From NCBI GenBank assembly GCA_028819505.1, contig JAPPLH010000059.1:1-64000 (forward strand): DNA of 64,000 nucleotides. Reading direction: 5' to 3'. Under the pieces are notes generated by a model. That model made no database searches, was not told where the DNA came from, and was given only the letters and a program-made list of their open reading frames with translations. Positions 1 to 7,738 of the stretch are shown in pieces. A program made the position numbers and the translations under genes. The stretch comes from Acidimicrobiaceae bacterium. Lineage in GTDB: Bacteria > Actinomycetota > Acidimicrobiia > Acidimicrobiales > Aldehydirespiratoraceae. Numbering within the stretch: position 1 is the first letter of the stretch; every line of letters begins with the position of its first letter.

Positions 1-129
1 GGCCCGAGCGGCCCGTGAGCGCAGCGGGCAGGAGCGGCTTCACGGCCCGAGCGGCCCGTGAGCGCAGCGGGCAGGAGCGGCCTCACGGCCCGAGCGGCCC
101 GTGAGCGCAGCGAGCAGGAGCGGCCCACT
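1..129 (+). repeat. Three tandem copies of a 43-bp intercistronic repeat
   Basis: Copies at 1-43, 44-86 and 87-129 each begin GGCCCGAGCGGCCCGTGAGC and differ at only a few positions. The same core recurs singly at 3004-3075, 19377-19445, 43866-43937 and 44532-44582, always in this orientation and just upstream of a plus-strand gene. The 43-bp period is not a multiple of three, so the array does not encode a repeated peptide. The array touches the window edge, so more copies may lie upstream. Confidence 0.9.
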
Positions 130-588
130 CGGCGGCGGCTGGTGGTGGACTGTGTGCGGCTCGACGCCGGCTCGGTCGACCGCATCGAGGTCGACGACGA
201 GTGCATCCTGCACGAGCCTGGCGTCCCGGGGGCTCTGGTGGTGGACGGCGCCGTGCGCCTGGAGGCAGTGGTACGAGCGGCCGGAGGGTCCCTTGTGGCG
301 GACGGGCGGGTAGTGGGGGTGTGGGCCGCGGAGTGCCGCCGCTGCCTGGAGGAGGTGAGGGGCCCCCTGGAGGCGCCGCTGCAGGAGGTGTTCGAATGGG
401 AACCGACCGACGGTGAGACCTGGCCGATCGACGATCATCGCATCGATCTGGCGCCCGCGGCCCGCGAGGCCGCCGTGCTGGCTCTGCCGCTGGCGCCCCT
501 GTGCTCCGAGGACTGCGCGGGACCGGTTCCGGGCCGGTTCCCGACCGGGCCGGCGGCGGCCGACTTCACAGCCGGCGGCGGCGTGTAG
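58..588 (+). CDS. YceD/DUF177 family protein
   Basis: DUF177 (YceD) proteins are small, lie directly upstream of rpmF in most bacteria and have been linked to 23S rRNA and L32 homeostasis. The core reads from about residue 28 and contains the conserved AECRRCLEEV segment, where a Cys-x2-Cys-like pair precedes an acidic stretch. A late Cys follows at LCSEDC. rpmF starts 76 bases downstream, which strongly supports the call. The start is uncertain: GTG at 58 puts about 25 residues inside the 43-bp repeat array, and those residues look like translated repeat rather than protein. GTG at 142 or 145 is a plausible alternative that begins where the recognisable domain starts. Confidence 0.75.
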   Translation: MSAAGRSGLTARAARERSEQERPTRRRLVVDCVRLDAGSVDRIEVDDECILHEPGVPGALVVDGAVRLEAVVRAAGGSLVADGRVVGVWAAECRRCLEEVRGPLEAPLQEVFEWEPTDGETWPIDDHRIDLAPAAREAAVLALPLAPLCSEDCAGPVPGRFPTGPAAADFTAGGGV

Positions 589-664
589 GCCCCACAGCTC
601 CCCGGTAGGCTGCCGGGCCGGGTTGTCCGATTGTCCGATCGGCCGCCGAAGATCAGGATCCCCC

Positions 665-844
665 ATGGCTGTCCCCAAGAAGAAGACCTCAAAGGCGAAG
701 GGCCGCAGCCGAAGGGCATCCGCGTGGCGGATCCGTCCCGGCGGCCGCAGCGCATGCAGCCGCTGCGGCGCCGTCAAGCGTCCCCACCGCGTGTGCGCCA
801 ACTGCGGGTGGTACCACGACCGGCAGGCCATAGACGTCGAGTAG
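665..844 (+). CDS. rpmF: 50S ribosomal protein L32
   Basis: Fifty-nine residues starting MAVPKKKTSKAKGR, the hallmark L32 N-terminus. Two Cys-x2-Cys pairs (CSRC and CANC) form the zinc-binding type of L32. ATG at 665 is preceded by an AGGAT motif. The protein is a structural component of the large ribosomal subunit. Its position between DUF177 and plsX is the standard arrangement that ties ribosome and phospholipid synthesis in one operon. Length and motifs are normal. Confidence 0.97.
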   Translation: MAVPKKKTSKAKGRSRRASAWRIRPGGRSACSRCGAVKRPHRVCANCGWYHDRQAIDVE

Positions 845-933
845 CCGGCCTCTGGAACGCTGGCTCGCAGTCGTGTTTCAGGCCTCGGGGGCAGGGATGG
901 AACTTTTGTCGGCGTCGAATGGTCTGAACCTCC

Positions 934-1956
934 GTGGAACCGGTAGCGGTTGACGCCATGGGGGGCGATCGCGCCCCTGCGGAGATCGTGGCCGGCGCCC
1001 GGCGCGCCGCCGACGAGCTGGGGATCCCGGTGGTGCTGGTGGGTCGGCCCGACGAGTTGGGCGACACCGGCGGCCTGGAGGTGATAGGGGCCTCCGAGGT
1101 GATCCCGATGGACGCGGAGCCGGGATCGAGCGTGCGCACGATGAAGGATTCGTCGCTCGTGCGGGCGGCTGAGGCGGTGCGGGACGGACGGGCTTCGGCG
1201 ATGGTGTCGGCAGGCAACACCGGCGCGGCCATGGGCTCGGCGCTGCTGCGCATGGGCCGCATTCGCGGCATAGCCCGCCCGGCCATCGCCACGCCGATCC
1301 CCACCCCGGGAGCCAGCCCCACCACCTTGCTCGACGCGGGCGCCAACGCGGAGTGCCGCCCGGAGTGGCTCGTGCAGTTCGCCCGGATGGGCGCGGTCTA
1401 CGCCCGCGACCGCTTCGGCGTCGAGCAGCCCCGGGTGGGCCTGCTGTCGATCGGCGAGGAGGCCGGCAAGGGCAACGACTTCACCAAGACCGTGTTCGAA
1501 CTGCTCTCGAACGGCCGGTGGGCCGGCGACGTCGGAGCGGAATGGATCGGCAACGTGGAGGGCCGCGACGTCATGACCCCCACCGTCGACGTGGTCGTGA
1601 CCGACGGCTTCACCGGCAACGTGACCCTCAAGGCGCTGGAGGGGGCGCTGCGGGCCCTGTTCGGCCGGTTGCTGGTGGCCATCGACACCGACGACACCTC
1701 GCGCCGGGCCGGGAGAATGCTGGCCCCGGCCCTCGACGAGATGGCGCGGGAGCTGCATCCCGACGGCGTCGGCGGCGCGCTGCTGCTGGGGGTTCGGGGC
1801 GTCTGCGTGATCTCGCACGGCGCCAGCGGCGCCGCCGCAGTGATGAACGCCATCAGGGTGGCCCGGGAGATGGTCGCCGCGGGCATGGTGGACCACATCG
1901 CGGCCGTCGCCCGCGGACAGCCGGGTGCCGGAGGCTGGTCGACTCCCCAACGATAA
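934..1956 (+). CDS. plsX: Phosphate acyltransferase PlsX
   Basis: PlsX makes acyl-phosphate from acyl-ACP and inorganic phosphate, the first step of bacterial phosphatidic acid synthesis at the membrane surface. The 340-residue product has the family start VAVDAMGGDRAP, then SAGNTGAAM, LLDAGANAEC and VVTDGFTGNVTLK, and the late segment LLGVRGVCVISHGAS. GTG at 934 is chosen because the diagnostic VDAMGGD motif begins five residues later. It follows rpmF by 89 bases and precedes acpP by 41. Its length is typical of the family, so no defect is visible. Confidence 0.96.
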   Translation: MEPVAVDAMGGDRAPAEIVAGARRAADELGIPVVLVGRPDELGDTGGLEVIGASEVIPMDAEPGSSVRTMKDSSLVRAAEAVRDGRASAMVSAGNTGAAMGSALLRMGRIRGIARPAIATPIPTPGASPTTLLDAGANAECRPEWLVQFARMGAVYARDRFGVEQPRVGLLSIGEEAGKGNDFTKTVFELLSNGRWAGDVGAEWIGNVEGRDVMTPTVDVVVTDGFTGNVTLKALEGALRALFGRLLVAIDTDDTSRRAGRMLAPALDEMARELHPDGVGGALLLGVRGVCVISHGASGAAAVMNAIRVAREMVAAGMVDHIAAVARGQPGAGGWSTPQR

Positions 1957-1997
1957 GGTTGTCGGCTGCATCGACGGAGCGACGCACGGAGGCGCCG

Positions 1998-2288
1998 ATG
2001 CCCGCAGAAACCCATGTTGAGCAGGCGCCTATGGGGCGTGACGAGGTTCTGGCGCTGATTCGGGACCGTCTTGCCGACATCCTGGAGATCGATCCCTCCG
2101 ACATCGCGGAGGGCGCCTCGTTCGCCGACGACCTCGATGCCGATTCGCTGGCGCTCATAGAGCTGGTGGAGGGGATCGAGGAGGAGTTGGCCGAGCGCGC
2201 GGTCGGGTTTCGCATAGAGGACGAGGACCTGGAGGACCTGCGTTCTGTCCGTGATGCCGTCGACTACGTCGTAGCGAAGCTGGGTTGA
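1998..2288 (+). CDS. acpP: Acyl carrier protein
   Basis: This 96-residue acidic protein carries the phosphopantetheine attachment motif DLDADSLALIEL, with the modified serine at about residue 50. It shuttles acyl chains in fatty-acid synthesis and donates them to PlsX. It is slightly longer than the usual 75-80 residues because of a roughly 13-residue N-terminal extension before GRDEVLALIRDRL. A strong GGAGG precedes ATG at 1998. The stop overlaps the TTG start of rnc by four bases (TTGA), which implies translational coupling. Confidence 0.93.
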   Translation: MPAETHVEQAPMGRDEVLALIRDRLADILEIDPSDIAEGASFADDLDADSLALIELVEGIEEELAERAVGFRIEDEDLEDLRSVRDAVDYVVAKLG

Positions 2289-3007
2289 CGGTCCGCACCG
2301 CTCCTGCGGGCGCTGCAGCGCTCATGGACCGGCTCGGCCACCGGTTCGGCGACGCCGCGCTGCTCGAGCTCGCCCTCACCCACCGCTCCTGGTGCGCTGA
2401 GCACTCGGGGTCGTCCTCCAACGAACGGCTGGAGTTCCTCGGCGACGCGGTCCTGGGCCTCGCGGTGACGCAGAGGCTCTACTCGCGTTTCGGCCACTGG
2501 TCCGAAGGCGACCTGGCCAAGACCCGTGCCTCGCTTGTGAACTCGGCCACGCTGGCGGAGGTGGCTCGGTCGATCGGCATCGGCGGGCTGCTGCGCTTGG
2601 GCCGGGGGGAGGCCGCGTCCGGCGGCCGGCTGAAGTCGTCGATCCTGGCCGACGCGGTGGAGGCGGTCATCGGGGCCGTGTATCTCGACGGCGGAATCGA
2701 CGCGGCCGACGAAGCGATCGGCCGGATCCTCGGTTCGCGCCTCGAAGCCGAGGCCACCGCGCCCGGCCATGCCGACTTCAAGACACGGCTCCAGGAGCTG
2801 GTCGCCCGTCTCGGTTTCGCCCCTCCCACCTACGACGTGACCACCAGCGGGCCCGCGCACCAGATGTCGTTCGAGGCCGAGGTCCAGGCCGGCCGGGCCA
2901 GCGGCACGGGCAGGGGAAGCACCAAGAAGGACGCCGAGCAGCAGGCGGCCCAGATCGCCTTCTCGGCCCTAGCCTCAGAGGCCGAGCGGGTAGGGAGCGG
3001 TCCATGA
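2285..3007 (+). CDS. rnc: Ribonuclease III
   Basis: This double-strand-specific endoribonuclease processes rRNA precursors and structured mRNAs. The signature NERLEFLGDAVL is at about residues 46-57 with the expected acidic catalytic residues. A second acidic segment, ILADAVEAVIGAVYLDGG, completes the site. A C-terminal dsRNA-binding domain ends in the basic GRGSTKKDAEQQAA motif. The 240-residue length is normal. The TTG start at 2285 overlaps the acpP stop. ATG at 2324 would still leave an intact nuclease domain. Its own stop overlaps the ATG of a small repeat-derived frame. Confidence 0.95.
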   Translation: MTVRTAPAGAAALMDRLGHRFGDAALLELALTHRSWCAEHSGSSSNERLEFLGDAVLGLAVTQRLYSRFGHWSEGDLAKTRASLVNSATLAEVARSIGIGGLLRLGRGEAASGGRLKSSILADAVEAVIGAVYLDGGIDAADEAIGRILGSRLEAEATAPGHADFKTRLQELVARLGFAPPTYDVTTSGPAHQMSFEAEVQAGRASGTGRGSTKKDAEQQAAQIAFSALASEAERVGSGP

Positions 3008-3075
3008 GGTTTCTTGCGATGCGCCGGGCGAGGCCTTGGCCGGAGCGGCCCGCGGGCGCAGCGAGCAGGAGCGGG
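3004..3075 (+). repeat. Intercistronic repeat, long form
   Basis: This 72-bp element begins on the ATG that overlaps the rnc stop and ends just before the fpg-like gene. It matches 43866-43937 along its whole length (roughly four bases in five) and carries the core GAGCGGCCC...GCGCAGCGAGCAGGAGC also seen at 1-129. Its position, wedged between two coupled genes, is the same as that of the two copies in the cox operon. Confidence 0.85.
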
Positions 3076-3096
3076 CGACCAGAGGCCCGTCCATGA
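3004..3096 (+). CDS. Putative 30-residue peptide encoded across the repeat
   Basis: The frame starts at ATG 3004, which overlaps the rnc stop (ATGA), and ends at TGA 3094-3096, which overlaps the ATG of the next gene (again ATGA). The peptide contains RARPWPERP. The repeat at 43866 encodes a similar peptide in the same frame, also beginning on an ATGA junction. No function or family is recognised. It may simply keep ribosomes moving through the inserted repeat so that the downstream gene stays coupled; expression as a stable peptide is unproven. Confidence 0.3.
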   Translation: MRFLAMRRARPWPERPAGAASRSGRPEARP

Positions 3097-3941
3097 GCAA
3101 GGGCCTCTCCTTCGAGCTGCCGGAAGTCGAGACCGTGCGGCGGGACCTCGAACGTGAGATCGTCACCCGCAAGATCAAGACGGCGGAGGCGGCGAGCATG
3201 AAGTGCCTGCGCCGCTACCACACCCGCAAGGCCTTCACCTCGCAGCTGGAGGGGGCGAAGATCACCGACGTGAGGCGGGTCGGCCTCTACCTGGTGATCG
3301 AGCTGAGCAACGGGTTGCTGCTCGTGCTGTCGCTCGGCTCGTCTGGCTCTCCTCGCCGCAACGCCAACAAGCATCCCGAGGTGGCGGGAACCGAGGTGGT
3401 GATCTCGTTCACCCAGTACGGCCAGCTTCGCTTCGTGGACACCGAGGGCACCGGCCAGATGTTCGTGGTGCCCGCCGATGACTTCCTGTCGGCTGTGCCC
3501 GAAGTGGCGGGCTACGGCCTCGATCCGGTGGCCACCCCCATCTCCTGGACCGAGATGGGCCGTCTGCTGCTCCGCAGGAACACGAAGCTCAAGCCCCTGA
3601 TCACCGACGACAGCTTCGTGGTCGGCATCGGCGACATCTACGCCGACGAGATCCTGTTCGAGGCGGGGCTGCGCTTCGACCGGGTCGCCAACACGCTGTC
3701 CACCCAGGAGATCCGCCGCCTTCACCGGTCGCTGGTCGGCACCATGCACGACGCCATGAAGTACCGGGGGACGTCGGTGCCGGACCGCCCCTTCCTGGAT
3801 CCGTTCGGCCAGCCGGGCGGCTACGCGGGCCACCTCAAGGTGTGGGGCCGGCACGGCGCGCTGAGCGAGCGGTCCAGGGCGCCGATCAAGCGGACCAAGT
3901 TCCGCGGCGGCTGGACCTACTATTGCGACACCCAGGTCTGA
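3093..3941 (+). CDS. Degenerate Fpg/Nei-family protein, probably not an active glycosylase
   Basis: The overall fold of formamidopyrimidine-DNA glycosylase is clear. ELPEVETVRRDLE opens the protein and the helix-two-turn-helix segment FVVGIGDIYADEILFEAGL is well kept. It sits where mutM lies in many actinobacteria, between rnc and smc. Key catalytic features are missing. The family needs Pro at position 2 as nucleophile, but here the segment reads SFELPEVE after a six-residue extension. The LGMSG loop is LGSSG. The DxRRFG-type loop reads DTEGTG. The C-terminal zinc finger keeps one Cys of four (YYCDTQV). It may bind DNA or RNA without base excision. The start at 3093 is fixed by the ATGA overlap with the small upstream frame. 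Confidence 0.8.
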   Translation: MSKGLSFELPEVETVRRDLEREIVTRKIKTAEAASMKCLRRYHTRKAFTSQLEGAKITDVRRVGLYLVIELSNGLLLVLSLGSSGSPRRNANKHPEVAGTEVVISFTQYGQLRFVDTEGTGQMFVVPADDFLSAVPEVAGYGLDPVATPISWTEMGRLLLRRNTKLKPLITDDSFVVGIGDIYADEILFEAGLRFDRVANTLSTQEIRRLHRSLVGTMHDAMKYRGTSVPDRPFLDPFGQPGGYAGHLKVWGRHGALSERSRAPIKRTKFRGGWTYYCDTQV

Positions 3942-4062
3942 GCCCGCCAGCCGGGCCAGGGATGCCCCATCCGGCGTCCTCCACGCCAAAGCGGTCGTCT
4001 GAGCCCTCCAGCCGGGCGAGGGGTGCCCGGATGCGGCGCTTCACGGAACTAGCGTCGCGCCC

Positions 4063-7000
4063 GTGCATCTGAAGACGCTGACGCTGAAGGGCTTCAAGTC
4101 CTTCGCCGAGCCGGCCTCCATCCGGCTGGAGCCTGGCGTCACCGTGGTCGTCGGGCCCAACGGCAGCGGCAAGTCGAACGTGGTGGACGCGGTGGCGTGG
4201 GTCCTGGGCGCCCAGGCGCCGAGCGCGGTCCGCTCCTCACGGATGGACGATGTGATCTTCGCGGGCACCGCCCACAAGCCTCCGCTGGGCCGGGCCGAGG
4301 TGTCGCTCACCATCGACAACTCCGACGGCATGCTGCCCTCGGCGGCCAGCGAGGTCCGGATAACCCGCACCCTGTTCCGCAACGGCGAGTCGGCCTACGG
4401 GCTGAACGGCACTCCGTGCCGGCTGCTGGACATCCTCGAGCTGCTGTCCGACACGGGCGTGGGCCGCCAGCAGCACATGATCGTGTCGCAGAGCCAGATA
4501 GACGCGGTGCTCAACGCCCGTCCCACCGATCGCAGGGTCGTGGTGGAGGAGGCGGCGGGGATCCTCAAGTACCGCAGGAGGCGGGAGCGGGCCGAGCGGC
4601 GCCTGCTCGCCACCGACGGCGACCTGACCCGGATGAGCGACCTGCTGAGGGAGGTGCGACGGCGGTTGCGCCCCCTGCAGAAGCAGGCTGAGGCGGCCCG
4701 GCGCCACGCCGGCCTGCTCGCTGAGCTGGAGGTGCTGAGGGTGCATCTTGCCGGCTGCGAGATCTCGGATCTGCGGGAGCGGCTGCGCGCCCACAGAGAC
4801 GTGAGCGAGGCTCTGGCGACACGGCAAGCCGGCCTGCGGACCGAGCTCGACGCTCTCAGTGTCAGGGTTGCCGCCGACGAGCAGCGGCTGGCCCGCCACG
4901 GGATGGACGATCATTCCGAGCGGCTGGCCCGCATCGAGGGCCTGCGGGCCAGGGCGGCGGGGCTGGCTGCGGTCGCGGTCGAGCGCCGGCGCGGCATCGA
5001 GCATCAGAGGGCCGCCCTCGCCGACCACGATCTGGCCGCGGGCCTGCAGGCGGAGCTGGAGCGCAGCCGGAGCGAGCTCTCCGCGGTGGTGCTGTCCGCG
5101 GGCGCGGCCGACACGGACCGCCTCCGTCTGGAGGAGACGAAGGAGCGACTGGAAGCGGACCGGGCCGCCTTCGAGGCCCGATGGGGCGGCCACGGCGGGT
5201 TCGGCCTGGGCGCGGCCGGCGATGCGGCCGAGGCCAGGGGCGAGTTGGCTGCGCTCCAGTCGACGATGGGGCTCAACGAGTCGGAGCGGGACCGTCTCGC
5301 CATGCGCTTGGAGGCATCCGAGCGTCGCCTGCAGGAGGTGGACGCCCAGCTTGATCGGCATCGCAGCGAGCAGCAGGAGCGCAGCGACGGGATCACCGCC
5401 CTCCGTGCGGAGCTCGCGGCGGCGGAAACGGCTCGGGCCGACGACGAGAGCGCCCTGGAGGGCGCCGTCGGGGCCCGTTCAGCGGCCGAGAGCGACTTGC
5501 GGCACTGGGCGGCGCGAAGCGAGGCGCTCGCCATGGCCCTCGACCAGTCCGCCGGGCTGGTGCCGGCCGCCGTGCAGGGCGCAGCCGATGGCGTCCTGGG
5601 GCTGCTGGGCGACCTCGTGGAGGTGGACTCCGGCCTCGAAGCGGCCTTCGCGGCCGCCGCGGGGGACACGGTCGGCGCCGTCGTCGTGAGGCGCGCCGCC
5701 GCGGCGCGCCGCCTGCTCGACAGCGTGGAGGCCGGCGACGCCGGCGCGACGGTGATCGCGCTGGAGGCCGGCGGCGCCGGCGGCGCGAGGCCCGTGCCGG
5801 TGGCCCGGCTCGGGCTGGCGCCGTTGAGGGGCCGGGTGCGGGCCGCCGATCCGGATGTGGACCGCCTGCTGGACGTGCTGCTCGACTCGACGGTCCTCGT
5901 CGACGGCGACTGGCGCGCCGCGGCCGACGTGTGGATGCGGCATCCCGGCGTCGTGGTGGTCACACCGGCCGGCGACCGGCTGAGCAGCAGAGGCTGGCGG
6001 CTCGGCGTACACGGCGCCGCCGGGCTCCGGCCCGCGCTGGCGGAGGCGGACCAGAGGCGCGAGGCTGCGAGGGCGGCCGTCGAACAGGCGGAGGCCGGAT
6101 GCGGTCTGGCCCGGAGCAGGCTGGGGGAGAGTCGGGGGCGTGTCGACGAACTCGGCCGCCGGCTGGCCGCGTCCGAGCTCGCCGCGTCTTCGTCGGCCGG
6201 CGCCGTCGGTCGCGCCGAGTCCGACCGGCGCGACCTCCGCACCGCCGCCAGTGCCCTGCGCGACCATTTGGCGGAGACCTCCCGCCGGCTGGGGGAGGCC
6301 GTCTCGCGGGTCGCAGAGATCGAGTCCCGCCTGCCCGGGCTGGAGGCTGCGGAGGCGCAGGCACTCCAGCGGAACCGCCGGGCGGACGAGGAGCGAGCCG
6401 GCCTCGACCGGCGTGCGTCGGAGTTGGCGGCCCGGGCGGCCGACCAGAGCGCCACTGACGCCGGGTTGGAGCAGCGCCGACAGATGCTGGGCGCCCGCGT
6501 CATAGACTTGGAGGCGCGGCTGGCCGTCTACCGCTCCTCCCGGGCCGAGTCCGCCCGTCGTCTGGCCGTGCTGGAGCGCGAGGCGACGGTGCTCGAGACG
6601 CTCAGGCGGGCGGTGGAGGAGCGGACGGGGATCCTGAACGCCGGGCTCGCCGAGATACGCGACGCACGTCGCAGGCACTCCGACGAGGTCAGGGCGCTGG
6701 CTGCGGGCCTCGACGACCTGCGGCGCCGGCAGGCCGATGCCGAGAGTCGCTACGAGACCCTCCGCGGGACCGAGAGCCGGTACGACGTCGAGGAGGCCGA
6801 GCTCCGCACGCGGTTGCAGACGGCGGTCGAGCGTCTGCGCGACACCCACGGCCTGACCCCGCAGGAGGCTGTGTCCGCGCCGCTGCCGGAGCTGCCCGAC
6901 GGGCTCGACCCCGCACAGCGGGTGGATCAGCTGGCCGCCGAGTTGGAGATCATGGGCCCGGTCAATCCTCTGGCTCTGGCCGAGTACGACGAACTCTACG

Positions 7001-7554
7001 AGCGCCACGAGCTGCTGAGGGGCCAACTGGACGACATCCGCGCCGCCCGCCGCGATCTCAACCGGGTGATCCGCTCGATCGACGGCGAGATCAGGACGGT
7101 GTTCAGCTCGGCCTTCGTCGATGTGGCCGCCAACTTCGAGGTGCTGTTCGAGGCGTTGTTCCCGGGCGGCGAGGGGCGCCTCAGCCTCACCGAGCCCGAC
7201 GACCTCCTCGACACCGGCATCGAGATCTCGGCCAAGCCGTCAGGCAAGAACGTGAAGCGGTTGTCGCTGCTCTCCGGCGGCGAGCGGACATTGGCCGCGC
7301 TGGCCTTCCTGTTCGCGGTGTTCCGCAGCCGGCCGTCTCCCTTCTACGTGATGGACGAGGTGGAGGCCGCTCTCGACGACGTGAACCTGCACCGCTTCCT
7401 GACCCTCATCGACGAGTTCCGCTCCGACGCCCAGCTGGTGATCGTCACCCACCAGAAGCGCACCATGGAGGCCGCCGACTGCCTGCAGGGGGTCTCGATG
7501 AAGCCCGGCGGCTCGTCGATGGTGGTGTCGGAGCGGGTCTCCGACGCCGCCTGA
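4063..7554 (+). CDS. smc: Chromosome segregation protein SMC
   Basis: SMC is the ATPase of bacterial condensin, which extrudes and organises chromosomal DNA. The 1,163-residue protein starts MHLKTLTLKGFKSF. Walker A GPNGSGKS is at 31-38. Two long Ala/Arg/Glu-rich coiled coils flank a hinge around residues 490-660. The C-terminal head carries LSGGERT near 1071 and Walker B FYVMDEVEAALDD near 1095. GTG at 4063 is fixed by the conserved N-terminus. Its length is normal. ftsY, often the next gene, is 8.5 kb away here because of an inserted exported-protein cluster. Confidence 0.96.
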   Translation: MHLKTLTLKGFKSFAEPASIRLEPGVTVVVGPNGSGKSNVVDAVAWVLGAQAPSAVRSSRMDDVIFAGTAHKPPLGRAEVSLTIDNSDGMLPSAASEVRITRTLFRNGESAYGLNGTPCRLLDILELLSDTGVGRQQHMIVSQSQIDAVLNARPTDRRVVVEEAAGILKYRRRRERAERRLLATDGDLTRMSDLLREVRRRLRPLQKQAEAARRHAGLLAELEVLRVHLAGCEISDLRERLRAHRDVSEALATRQAGLRTELDALSVRVAADEQRLARHGMDDHSERLARIEGLRARAAGLAAVAVERRRGIEHQRAALADHDLAAGLQAELERSRSELSAVVLSAGAADTDRLRLEETKERLEADRAAFEARWGGHGGFGLGAAGDAAEARGELAALQSTMGLNESERDRLAMRLEASERRLQEVDAQLDRHRSEQQERSDGITALRAELAAAETARADDESALEGAVGARSAAESDLRHWAARSEALAMALDQSAGLVPAAVQGAADGVLGLLGDLVEVDSGLEAAFAAAAGDTVGAVVVRRAAAARRLLDSVEAGDAGATVIALEAGGAGGARPVPVARLGLAPLRGRVRAADPDVDRLLDVLLDSTVLVDGDWRAAADVWMRHPGVVVVTPAGDRLSSRGWRLGVHGAAGLRPALAEADQRREAARAAVEQAEAGCGLARSRLGESRGRVDELGRRLAASELAASSSAGAVGRAESDRRDLRTAASALRDHLAETSRRLGEAVSRVAEIESRLPGLEAAEAQALQRNRRADEERAGLDRRASELAARAADQSATDAGLEQRRQMLGARVIDLEARLAVYRSSRAESARRLAVLEREATVLETLRRAVEERTGILNAGLAEIRDARRRHSDEVRALAAGLDDLRRRQADAESRYETLRGTESRYDVEEAELRTRLQTAVERLRDTHGLTPQEAVSAPLPELPDGLDPAQRVDQLAAELEIMGPVNPLALAEYDELYERHELLRGQLDDIRAARRDLNRVIRSIDGEIRTVFSSAFVDVAANFEVLFEALFPGGEGRLSLTEPDDLLDTGIEISAKPSGKNVKRLSLLSGGERTLAALAFLFAVFRSRPSPFYVMDEVEAALDDVNLHRFLTLIDEFRSDAQLVIVTHQKRTMEAADCLQGVSMKPGGSSMVVSERVSDAA

Positions 7555-7738
7555 GTCGGATCGCGGCGCAACCCGAGCCTCGGGCGAGTTTCCCGAGCAC
7601 CGCTTCCGGCTCGAACCGCTCGTGGACGAAAACCCGCCGAGCGAGTCGCAGCCCGGACCGCCGCTAGTCGCTGTCCGGGGTGTCGCCGGGGCCGGGTTTA
7701 CCGATCTCTCACCGGCTCGGTCTAGCTTCTAGGGCGAG

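Noticed and set aside
1-129. CRISPR-like array at the window start
   Set aside because: The 43-bp units are directly adjacent with no unique spacers, lie next to a housekeeping gene, and the same unit occurs singly elsewhere in the window.
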